The notes beneath the pieces are model-generated. The model had not been told where the DNA came from, did not search any database, and saw only the letters and a program-made list of their open reading frames with translations. Positions 51,839-58,053 of a stretch of DNA of 64,000 bases are shown piece after piece. This DNA comes from a virus. The position numbers and the translations under genes are program-made. Numbering within the stretch: position 1 is the stretch's first letter; each line of letters opens with the position of its first letter. Location: the IMG/VR virus record IMGVR_UViG_3300031371_000002, positions 1 through 64,000 of that record; one strand, given 5' to 3'.

Positions 51839-52021
51839 ATGAAACTTAGTTTAAAACTCCGTCCGGTAGAGATAGAACACCTCCTAACACTATTAGAAGA
51901 GCGTAAGAGAGAGGGTAGCTACTATGGAAGACGTGAGCATTATTATAAAAGAACAGATAAGTTAATTAACTTACTAGAAGAACAGTTGAAGCTATCTGGT
52001 GTTAGATTTTCTGAAGCTTAG
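51839..52021 (+). CDS. small helical hypothetical protein, 60 aa
   Basis: AGGAGAAAGATAT site. KLSLKLRPVEIEHLLTLLEE then KREGSYYGRREHYYKRTDKL and INLLEEQLK; a helical hairpin with basic residues. The stop TAG lies inside a GCTTAGGG motif. Confidence 0.55.
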   Translation: MKLSLKLRPVEIEHLLTLLEERKREGSYYGRREHYYKRTDKLINLLEEQLKLSGVRFSEA

Positions 52022-52034
52022 GGAAAGATTATAA

Positions 52035-52283
52035 ATGACATATATAGAGAAGAAGAGTATTCCAATAGCAAATGATAATGATGTAATAGAGGCTACGCTA
52101 TATGGAAAGAAAGTAGTAACAAAAGATACCTCAGATGATGGAACTTTTACATTAGTCTCATATCATTACAAAGATAATATATACATTGTAGATGAGTCTT
52201 TTAAACCTTTCTTTTTCAGAAAACTTTTTGTTAAGGTTAAGACAATGGTGAACACTTTAGTAAGTAAGATAAAATTTTCCTAA
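52035..52283 (+). CDS. hypothetical protein, 82 aa
   Basis: ATG immediately after GCTTAGGGAAAGATTATAA, with no separate ribosome site. The C-terminus (FFRKLFVKVKTMVNTLVSKI) is a basic amphipathic helix that could touch membrane. Ends inside the palindrome CCTAAGCTTAGG. Function unknown. Confidence 0.55.
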   Translation: MTYIEKKSIPIANDNDVIEATLYGKKVVTKDTSDDGTFTLVSYHYKDNIYIVDESFKPFFFRKLFVKVKTMVNTLVSKIKFS

Positions 52284-52329
52284 GCTTAGGATAATATTAC
52301 AAAAAAAGGTATATATAAAGGTAATAGGT

Positions 52330-52803
52330 ATGAAAGAAGAACATATATTTACTGAAGATACAGATGGGATAGACCATATCAATGCGTATTCTAAAGGTAA
52401 AACTGAGTTGGGTAGATTTCTAAGTAACTTTACTAAATGTAAGATAAAAACAGACGAGGGAATATTTAACAGTTTAGAGGGTTACTGGTATTGGCTTTTA
52501 ACAGAAGATGAATCTTTGAAGATACTGTATGGTTACAGAGCAAAACAGTTAGGAAAAAGTCTGGATAAAGTAAATGAAGATGTTGATAGAGATAAGTTTA
52601 AAAAAGCAATAGATTATAAACTACTTACAAATAGAAGACTCCTTATTTCACAGGACTTATGGCTTGACCTTGAAGTGCCTATTACTCACTACTATTCTTA
52701 CGGAGGAAAGCCTATAAGAACTAGACACTCTTGGATTATAGCTCATCTAGAGCTTCGTAGAAAATGGTTTGTTGCTAATAAGGGCAATAGTAAATACTTT
52801 TAA
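52330..52803 (+). CDS. NADAR-domain protein
   Basis: The N-terminal motif INAYSKGKTELGRFLSNFTK (18-37) plus FNSLEGYWYWLL match the NADAR (YbiA-like) fold, in which SxxxxxxFSNF lines the nucleotide pocket. Later AKQLGKS and HYYSYGGKPI also fit. NADAR enzymes hydrolyse ADP-ribosyl-guanine adducts or related ADP-ribose/riboflavin intermediates. In a phage a NADAR enzyme could undo DNA ADP-ribosylation by DarT-type defences. At 157 aa it is a standard length. Confidence 0.75.
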   Translation: MKEEHIFTEDTDGIDHINAYSKGKTELGRFLSNFTKCKIKTDEGIFNSLEGYWYWLLTEDESLKILYGYRAKQLGKSLDKVNEDVDRDKFKKAIDYKLLTNRRLLISQDLWLDLEVPITHYYSYGGKPIRTRHSWIIAHLELRRKWFVANKGNSKYF

Positions 52804-52813
52804 TTTTTGTCGA

Positions 52814-52833
52814 GCTTAGGGAAAGACTATAAT
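52814..52833 (+). promoter_or_regulatory. GCTTAGG-N7-TATAAT promoter-like motif
   Basis: GCTTAGG (52814-52820), 7 bases, perfect TATAAT (52828-52833), just upstream of the frameshifted GNAT gene. It is the clearest example linking the motif to a -10 element. Confidence 0.6.
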
Positions 52834-52844
52834 AAAGGACACAT

Positions 52845-53125
52845 ATGATATATACAGATAAGAGAGAGAGTATGGAGAGATAGAATACTCAATAGAGGGT
52901 AGCACCATATACATACACTCATTTACTACTTATGATACATACAGGAGACAAGGTTATGGCACTAAACTTTATATAGAGTTGATTAGTAAATACCTATCTG
53001 TAAATACTAGTTTTGTTGAAATATTTAAACATAATATTGAAGGGGCTTCTTTTTTTGAAAGTCTTGGTTTTGAGTATTGTGTACAGGATGACTCTGATCA
53101 TATATTTATGGTAGATACTTTTTAA
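52845..53125 (+). pseudogene. GNAT acetyltransferase, frame broken at an (AG)5 tract (phase-variable candidate)
   Basis: The ATG at 52845 reads MIYTDKRE and then hits a stop after an AG repeat at 52861-52870. Removing one AG unit restores one open frame to 53125: MIYTDKREYGEIEYSIEGST then IYIHSFTTYDTYRRQGYGT, KLYIELI and FFESLGFEYCVQDD. RRQGYGTKL is the GNAT acetyl-CoA motif (R/QxxGxG/A) and FFESLGF is the usual final motif. The intact frame encodes about 92 aa. This is either a phase-variable switch in the OFF state, a decayed gene or a sequencing error. Confidence 0.7.
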
Positions 53126-53339
53126 TAGATGTAGGGTGAACATTATATCATATATGATGGTTTTTCTGAGAATTTTGCTTGAGTTGGTCTAGTAAAGAAT
53201 ATGGTGAACATTTAATTCATTGAAATTAGTATTTATTGTACCAACTCAAAAAAGCACTCTCTTAAATAACAATAACCCCCCCCATCCCTTTCAAATAAAA
53301 CTAATCTAAATAACAAGCTTCATATAAGACTATCTTAAC

Positions 53340-53354
53340 TGATAACTATTATCA
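53340..53354. promoter_or_regulatory. Fur-box-like palindrome 1
   Basis: TGATAACTATTATCA, a 7-1-7 palindrome with one mismatch. It resembles Fur repressor sites. A second similar site is at 55230-55244. Confidence 0.4.
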
Positions 53355-53499
53355 ATAACTAACCCCGCCAAATTTACAAAAATAAAATCTAATCCCGCAA
53401 TTAACCTTACTATCAAAGCTTCACATAATAGATCAACACATAACTTATAAGTCAATAAAATCCTTTATAATAACTACTCCATTGTTACCTATTTACTCA

Positions 53500-53560
53500 A
53501 ATCGTCTATATTAAACGATCTACCATAAAGTAATACCATTGTAAGCCTAATCATATAAAG
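53500..53560 (-). repeat. GATCGTTGA-family element, copy I
   Basis: On minus: GGTATTACTTTATGG then TAGATCGTTTA (core 53512-53522) followed by ATATAGACGATTTGA. The small stem TAC/GTA matches copy C with different loops. Confidence 0.65.
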
Positions 53561-53759
53561 TGCCTTAAATCAAGCGCTAGCTATGTTAAATAGCCGATAT
53601 AACTATACGAAACAATATCAATAATAAAAAGCTTAGAAAACTACCCATTTAATAATACTTTAAGAAACATTACACTATACACACATATACATATTATATA
53701 GCCTCAACTAAATAAGATAATAATACTCTCATTCTGTAATAATTCTTTTTAAAAAACCC

Positions 53760-53787
53760 TTGACACATAATCTGAATGTGGTATACT
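53760..53787 (+). promoter_or_regulatory. canonical sigma-70 promoter TTGACA-N16-TATACT
   Basis: TTGACA (53760-53765), 16 bases, TATACT (53782-53787). Unlike the TTTAAG class, it has a true -35. It precedes the 48-aa gene by 30 bp. Confidence 0.75.
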
Positions 53788-53816
53788 AACTCTATAACTT
53801 GAATAAAGGATAACAG

Positions 53817-53963
53817 ATGAAAGACTTTCTAATCAAAGAAACTTTAAAAGCATTACAGCAAGCAGAACAAACAAAAGCCTTTTTAAAAGACATTGAAAGA
53901 AAAACAAAACATCTTTGCCCTGTTGAAAGAGAATTAAGAAAACTTAAAGCTTTAAATAGCTAG
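53817..53963 (+). CDS. helical hypothetical protein, 48 aa
   Basis: AAAGGATAACAG then ATG; canonical promoter upstream. KDFLIKETLKALQQAEQTKA then FLKDIERKTKHLCPVEREL: an all-helical, charged protein. A strong stand-alone promoter suggests an early regulator or inhibitor. No family recognised. Confidence 0.6.
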   Translation: MKDFLIKETLKALQQAEQTKAFLKDIERKTKHLCPVERELRKLKALNS

Positions 53964-54050
53964 ACTAATCGAATAACTTTTTAGGGGGCTTTATAGTAAG
54001 TCTCTTATAAAGGTTATCTTAACCTTACACTTCATCTAAAGGAACTTATC

Positions 54051-54752
54051 ATGGCTAACATGAAAGAAAACATCAAGAAGGCAGCAAGCAAGGCGGTAAC
54101 TCTTCCAATGACTAGAGGCAAAAGAAGTCCTCTCCAATATGTGGGCGGGTTAGCACTTAATCCAACACATAAGACTAAGAAAGTGTTTGACTATTCAAGC
54201 ATTCAATCTGGTAAAGAGGTTGCTAAGGGTAAAATGATTAACCTTACTCTTAAAAAGGTTCTTAAAAGTGTTGACACTCTAAGCGAGGCAAAAATAGCCT
54301 TTAGAAATATGATTGTAACAGAGTTTAAACTCAATAAAGACAAACTGGAAAGAACCCGTGTTATTACAGATAAGGTTAAAGAGATCAAAGCCCTTGAAAA
54401 GCACTACCAAAGAGAGCTTATGGAAGTATTGAACGGCTATAGCTTCCTTATTAAAAACTCTATCGTTATCACAGGGGATAACCTTGATCAATATCACAAA
54501 TGGATTGATCTTGTAAAGATGTCAAAAAGAGTTATTGGAGCTATCAAATACGGAGAGAAACACTCTCTTAAGATTAAGTCAACACGGTCAGCTTTGAAAA
54601 AAGCAGTCAAAGCGGGTTATCTGAACACTTATGATTATCTTGATAAAGTCAAAGAAGATTTTGCTATTGTAGCTAATCATAAGCAGGCTGTTAAACTGGA
54701 GCAGCTTAAAAATGTGTTCAATAATGAAAATAAAGTTGAAAAGGTAGCTTAA
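54051..54752 (+). CDS. basic hypothetical protein, 233 aa
   Basis: AAAGGAACTTATC site. Lys-rich, helical throughout (MKENIKKAASKAVTLPMTRG; MINLTLKKVLKSVDTLSEAK). The segment LTLKKVL...SEAKIAFRN is nearly repeated at the C-terminus of the gene at 57392, at DNA level as well. Its codons contain TAAGCGAGG rather than the full motif. Function unknown; nucleic acid binding is plausible. Confidence 0.6.
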   Translation: MANMKENIKKAASKAVTLPMTRGKRSPLQYVGGLALNPTHKTKKVFDYSSIQSGKEVAKGKMINLTLKKVLKSVDTLSEAKIAFRNMIVTEFKLNKDKLERTRVITDKVKEIKALEKHYQRELMEVLNGYSFLIKNSIVITGDNLDQYHKWIDLVKMSKRVIGAIKYGEKHSLKIKSTRSALKKAVKAGYLNTYDYLDKVKEDFAIVANHKQAVKLEQLKNVFNNENKVEKVA

Positions 54753-54759
54753 GTAGTTT

Positions 54760-54797
54760 ACCCCATAGAGTAACTTTTTATTAAGATTCTATGGGGT
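54760..54797 (+). terminator. 10-bp stem hairpin after the 233-aa gene
   Basis: ACCCCATAGA pairs with TCTATGGGGT across an 18-base loop. It lies 8 bp past the stop. There is no U-run, so it is a structured 3' end rather than a certain terminator. Confidence 0.5.
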
Positions 54798-55229
54798 TAT
54801 ACTTCCAAAGGGGTAAATAATATTATAGAGCTTCTTTATAGGGGTTCTTAGTGTTATTTGATTTTGAAATGTATTGTAATAAGTGTTAGAAACTATATAA
54901 GATACTCGCTTAGGGTATCCTCTTTATGGTATCACTTGAACGGCTTATGTGGTAGATAGTTAATGAAACTCCGCTTAGGGGAAGTAGTTAAAAGGAAACT
55001 TTATGAAAGGTTAGTAAAGTAGGACACGCTAAAAAGCATTACATAGAGAGTTATTTAACCTTATGTTCTTTTAAAATGATTGTTGTATAAAATGTTCATC
55101 ATTAACCCGCTTAGGGTATGATACTTATAATAGTTTATATGATAGATATTGTCATTCCTGTTTAGTCTCTTTACATGATCGCTTAGGTTATGTTTATTAT
55201 AGAGGCGTTATTCTAAGGTAGATATAAAA

Positions 55230-55244
55230 TGATAATCGTTATCA
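55230..55244. promoter_or_regulatory. Fur-box-like palindrome 2
   Basis: TGATAATCGTTATCA, 7-1-7 palindrome with one mismatch, followed by ATAATAACCAAC as in site 1 (ATAACTAACC). The shared flank supports a duplicated regulatory site. Confidence 0.4.
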
Positions 55245-55549
55245 ATAATAACCAACTTAGAATAAAACAGATTCCTATAAAATACAATTATAGGACACTC
55301 TCCAACCATTAACACGGTAATAAGTTTCGATTAACGCTTATTTTATGGGGGAACTGGATTAAAGTTATTTCGGCATATTGCAGTCGATGAAGGGGATTAG
55401 AAGAAACTTCCCTATGCAATTGAGGTTATGTGTATCTATACCAAGAAAAGTAAATTAGATAAATTACAGCTTTATAGCTTTTTTGGGGCATTTTTCGGAA
55501 TGTCCTATAAAGAGTTAATTCTCTTAAATTATGTTTAAAGGATATACAA

Positions 55550-55768
55550 ATGGCACTACTGGCAATTCTAAGATTTATTGGTACGGGTATGCTTTGGGTA
55601 ACTGTGGTAATGGTTATTCTTAAATTCATTGAGGTTTATGTTTTTCCATTTAAAGCACCTCTTCCATATGACTTTGGGGATATTGCTGCTATGGGTATTA
55701 TTACAGCGGTTATTTATATCTTGGTGTTTATTCTTATTAAAATTCAGCTTATTAAAGAAATTTCCTAA
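55550..55768 (+). CDS. two-span membrane protein, 72 aa
   Basis: AAAGGATATACAA site. Two spans (about 3-26 and 48-66) separated by a short loop (VFPFKAPLPYDFGD). Ends directly before a CCTAAGCTTAGG palindrome. Could be involved in superinfection exclusion or lysis; not determinable. Confidence 0.6.
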   Translation: MALLAILRFIGTGMLWVTVVMVILKFIEVYVFPFKAPLPYDFGDIAAMGIITAVIYILVFILIKIQLIKEIS

Positions 55769-55784
55769 GCTTAGGAAAACACAC

Positions 55785-56018
55785 ATGGAAATATTATCAT
55801 ATGAAGTTATTTCTATAATAACATTTGGTTTAGTAAGTTTAGCTTCAACATATAAATTGGCAGAATTAATCAATAAAGGATCAATCATGAATAACCTATG
55901 GAGAGTATACTGTAACGGAGTATTAGTTAATGTGTTTATTAAATTTGAGAAAGCTCATAAATATGCTGACTCTATAAGAACACCTTTAAATCAAGTTAAA
56001 CTTAAAAGGGGTTGTTAA
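55785..56018 (+). CDS. hypothetical membrane-anchored protein, 77 aa
   Basis: Starts 9 bases after the palindrome CCTAAGCTTAGG, whose AGGAAAA may be its ribosome site. An N-terminal hydrophobic span (SYEVISIITFGLVSLASTYK) precedes a soluble basic part (NNLWRVYCNGVLVNVFIKFE). No family recognised. Confidence 0.55.
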   Translation: MEILSYEVISIITFGLVSLASTYKLAELINKGSIMNNLWRVYCNGVLVNVFIKFEKAHKYADSIRTPLNQVKLKRGC

Positions 56019-56036
56019 TATAAGCTCTCCCTAAGC

Positions 56037-56195
56037 TCAAGATTTTTTAGGGAGATTCTCTTTCATAAAAAGTTCTGTAACATAACCAAGCCAAAGGACA
56101 TCAAACATATCTTTGTTATTATTACGAAGATCATATAAAGTAGATTCTCCCTTATTAACTCTTTTGGCAAGCTCTCTAATGGTAGGTTTTTTCAT
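56037..56195 (-). CDS. HTH repressor-like microprotein, 52 aa
   Basis: The only leftward gene in the right arm. KPTIRELAKRVNKGESTLYD (3-22) is a helix-turn-helix of Cro/phage repressor type; the next helix (LRNNNKDMFDVLWLGYVTEL) may dimerise. AAGGAATTGCT precedes ATG and a full promoter lies upstream. Divergent orientation and a palindrome in the leader suggest self-repression and control of the rightward genes. Confidence 0.7.
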   Translation of the reverse strand: MKKPTIRELAKRVNKGESTLYDLRNNNKDMFDVLWLGYVTELFMKENLPKKS

Positions 56196-56225
56196 AGCAA
56201 TTCCTTCTATATTTTGTTGTTTATT

Positions 56226-56235
56226 TGGTATACCG
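56226..56235. promoter_or_regulatory. palindromic operator candidate GGTATACC
   Basis: GGTATACC lies between the -10 of the leftward promoter and its gene start (on minus, TCCGGTATACCAAAT). The placement suits an autorepression operator for the HTH protein. Confidence 0.5.
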
Positions 56236-56239
56236 GATA

Positions 56240-56273
56240 ATTATAGCAAGATATCTCTTAAAAATAACTTAAT
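56240..56273 (-). promoter_or_regulatory. host-type promoter for the HTH regulator
   Basis: On minus: ATTAAG, 5 bases, TTTAAG, 11 bases, TATAAT (56240-56245). Exact class geometry. Confidence 0.8.
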
Positions 56274-56295
56274 TAAAAGAAATCTTTTCAAATAA

Positions 56296-56318
56296 ATTCA
56301 CAAAACAAGTGAATTTTG
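56296..56318. repeat. 8-bp perfect inverted repeat
   Basis: AAATTCAC (56296-56303), 7-base spacer, GTGAATTT (56311-56318), 25 bp before the ATG at 56343. It could be a repressor operator or an RNA hairpin. Confidence 0.5.
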
Positions 56319-56342
56319 AGAGAAAATTTCAAAGGAAAAATC

Positions 56343-56564
56343 ATGTATATGAGAACAAGTCTAATGGATAATATCAGAAGTAAACCTGCTTATGAAGCAT
56401 GGCAACTAGGTGACTACGCTAGTAATAGCAAGGATTTCTCCACAAAAGACAATGCTCTATCAGAGCTACGACACTTGTGGAAGCAACTTCAGTCAGTCAA
56501 TACAGTCGAAGAGTATGATAGAGTTTACAGTCGTATAGGTATACTATCTTCTTTAGTTATATAG
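56343..56564 (+). CDS. hypothetical protein, 73 aa
   Basis: ATG at 56343 with AAAGGAAAAATC. Helical: SLMDNIRSKPAYEAWQLGDY, later NALSELRHLWKQLQSVNT. First gene after the HTH regulator. Unknown function. Confidence 0.6.
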   Translation: MYMRTSLMDNIRSKPAYEAWQLGDYASNSKDFSTKDNALSELRHLWKQLQSVNTVEEYDRVYSRIGILSSLVI

Positions 56565-56643
56565 GGTTGATTCTTTAATAAGATTACCCTAAGCTTGAGA
56601 AAATTTTGAGAGGTGAGAAATTTTGCAAAAGAGTTTCTTATAA

Positions 56644-56669
56644 AAAATATGCAGAATAGTGCATATTTT
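56644..56669. repeat. 9-bp inverted repeat
   Basis: AAAATATGC (56644-56652), 8 bases, GCATATTTT (56661-56669), in the leader of the gene at 56712. Similar in type to the repeat at 56296. Confidence 0.5.
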
Positions 56670-56711
56670 GAGTGATAATTAAGTCACGGTTAATTGATAG
56701 GGAGTATCAAA

Positions 56712-56969
56712 ATGGCTAAAGTAATTACTTTTTATGCCTTATGTGAATGGGATGGTGGGGAAAGGCATATTCCTAGAAAATATATCTTCTCCAAAGAAGA
56801 TGCGGAGAAGTGGGACAAGGAACAGGATTATAAGGGAACCATAACAAAACATGAGTATATAGTTTATGATGATCTGGAAGATTTGGAGAATAACTCTAAA
56901 AAGAAAATCAAAGAAAGAGCCTTAGAGAAACTTACAGATGAAGAGAAGATTGTATTGGGTCTTAAGTAA
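56712..56969 (+). CDS. hypothetical protein with LTxEEKIxLG tail, 85 aa
   Basis: GGAGTATCAAA site. The N-terminus (VITFYALCEWDGGERHIPRK) is beta-rich. The C-terminus ERALEKLTDEEKIVLGLK matches the C-terminus of the gene at 60548 (DRLTLEEKIILGIRG), so the tails are paralogous. Such tails recur in small phage proteins. Confidence 0.6.
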   Translation: MAKVITFYALCEWDGGERHIPRKYIFSKEDAEKWDKEQDYKGTITKHEYIVYDDLEDLENNSKKKIKERALEKLTDEEKIVLGLK

Positions 56970-57026
56970 TGTATATGTCTATAATAATTTCCCAAGCTTT
57001 GGAAAATTTGGAGAAAAGGATTAAAA

Positions 57027-57255
57027 ATGAGTAAAACTTAGAAAAGGTCTGGAAGTAATTGTTGATTATCAAGCTACTAACAGAGCTGATATTATAGAGG
57101 TTTATGAAAGTGAGTCAAATCTGGAAGGGTTTGATACTATTGCAGCTTTCAATGATTCTTATGTAGATTTAGAGTCAGGAGTTACTGTACAGTTAGAATA
57201 CATCGCTGTATGGGATGAAGATAATTCTGATTATACGGAAGAGTTTGAGGTTTAA
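57027..57255 (+). pseudogene. small protein gene with a frame break in an A run
   Basis: AAAGGATTAAAA precedes ATG. The ATG frame stops after ATGAGTAAAACTTAG. Deleting one A restores a frame to 57255: MSKLRKGLEVIVDYQATNRA then DIIEVYESESNLEGFD, TIAAFNDSYVDLES and LEYIAVWDED. The strong ribosome site argues the gene was recently intact. Either real inactivation or a one-base sequencing error in AAAA. Confidence 0.6.
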
Positions 57256-57391
57256 GATTATATTCTTATTATAGAGTATTAGGGAGGATTATTTGTGTAT
57301 CTTTCCCTAAGCTTGAGAAAATTTAGGATTGCTTTAAAATTTTAGGGGAAGCTAAGTCCTGAATTTAACACTTTTAGAAAAAGGATTTAAA

Positions 57392-57670
57392 ATGACAGTC
57401 AGTGGAACATATGGAACAGGAACACCTTGTGATGTATTTGTATACGAAACAAGACAGGGTAATTGGTATTGTGTAGAAGGTTCAAAGAATGTAAATTGCA
57501 CATTTGATGAAATTTCAGATGGAGTTGATGTTGAATGTCTTTATACTGTGGATGTTTTCACATGGAATAAAGATATTGATTCTTATGAAGAGCTTGTTGA
57601 AGCTGTGGATTTTACTCTTAAAAAAGTATTGGCTAGTGAAGCAAAAATAGCCTTCAGAGATATTGGTTAA
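57392..57670 (+). CDS. hypothetical protein sharing a segment with the 54 kb gene, 92 aa
   Basis: AAAAAGGATTTAAA site. N-terminal half beta (GTPCDVFVYETRQGNWYCVE). The last 19 residues (FTLKKVLASEAKIAFRDIG) repeat a segment of the protein at 54051, and the DNA matches closely, so a fragment was duplicated between the genes. Confidence 0.6.
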   Translation: MTVSGTYGTGTPCDVFVYETRQGNWYCVEGSKNVNCTFDEISDGVDVECLYTVDVFTWNKDIDSYEELVEAVDFTLKKVLASEAKIAFRDIG

Positions 57671-57673
57671 GTA

Positions 57674-57919
57674 ATGAAACAAAACACAGTAGAAGCACTC
57701 TATAAAGATTTCCTGAATATGAAAGAATCTGGGGAACTTTTTGGAATGACAATCAAAGAAGATGAGTTTGGAGAAAAGTTTATGCATGTTCCTAATGATG
57801 TATGGTATTATTTAGATGATGACCAAAGAGATTCATTTGATAGTATTGTAGAAGAAGAGTTTTTAAGACGTTTTACACCTCTAGTGCTACCTAGGTATTC
57901 CTTAATAGGAGATCGTTGA
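57674..57919 (+). CDS. hypothetical protein ending inside repeat copy B, 81 aa
   Basis: Starts 3 bp after its neighbour. Helical, acidic (LYKDFLNMKESGELFGMTIK). The last residues (VLPRYSLIGDR) are coded by repeat copy B and its stop is the TGA of the repeat core. The C-terminus was thus probably replaced by the element. Confidence 0.6.
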   Translation: MKQNTVEALYKDFLNMKESGELFGMTIKEDEFGEKFMHVPNDVWYYLDDDQRDSFDSIVEEEFLRRFTPLVLPRYSLIGDR

Positions 57920-57950
57920 TTGTAGACGATTCTAGGTATGTTAAAAGGGG
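57886..57950 (+). repeat. GATCGTTGA-family element, copy B
   Basis: GGTATTCCTTAATAGG then GAGATCGTTGA (57909-57919) and TTGTAG. Inner stem TCCT/AGGA; outer ACCTAG/CTAGGT. It lies over the end of the gene before it and its stop. Confidence 0.75.
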
Positions 57951-58053
57951 TGTTTCATTCTAAGCTTGATAAAAATATTGAGCTTAGGTCTATAAATTAA
58001 TGAGTCTCTAATAATTTTGGAGATTCACAGTTTATATACAAAAGGAAAAACAA

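Larger units (their letters stand above)
53126..53816. other. long noncoding region with reversed GC skew
   Basis: About 690 bp without a convincing ORF on either strand. From about 53220 to 53560 the plus strand is C-rich and G-poor, opposite to the surrounding purine-rich coding strand, and includes a run of eight C near 53276. It contains a Fur-box-like palindrome (53340-53354), repeat copy I on minus and a canonical promoter at its right end. It may be transcribed leftwards, or mark an origin or replication switch. Confidence 0.5.
54753..55549 (+). other. long noncoding region with clustered GCTTAGG motifs
   Basis: About 800 bp without a convincing gene; a 36-codon frame (55428-55538, MCIYTKKSKLDKLQLYSFF) has a poor ribosome site. 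Contains the hairpin ACCCCATAGA (54760-54769) / TCTATGGGGT (54788-54797), four GCTTAGG copies (about 54904, 54973, 55111, 55182) and a Fur-box-like palindrome at 55230. It could be a replication origin with iterons, or a regulatory or RNA-coding block. Confidence 0.5.

Noticed and set aside
53276-53283. C8 homopolymer as a phase-variable tract
   Set aside because: No open frame crosses it, so it cannot switch a protein.
54907-55188. TTAGGG as telomere-like repeats
   Set aside because: Copies are not tandem and share the wider GCTTAGG motif instead.
55428-55538. A 36-codon frame before the 55.5 kb membrane gene
   Set aside because: The only GAGG is too close to ATG and the region looks noncoding; kept as a note in the region entry.
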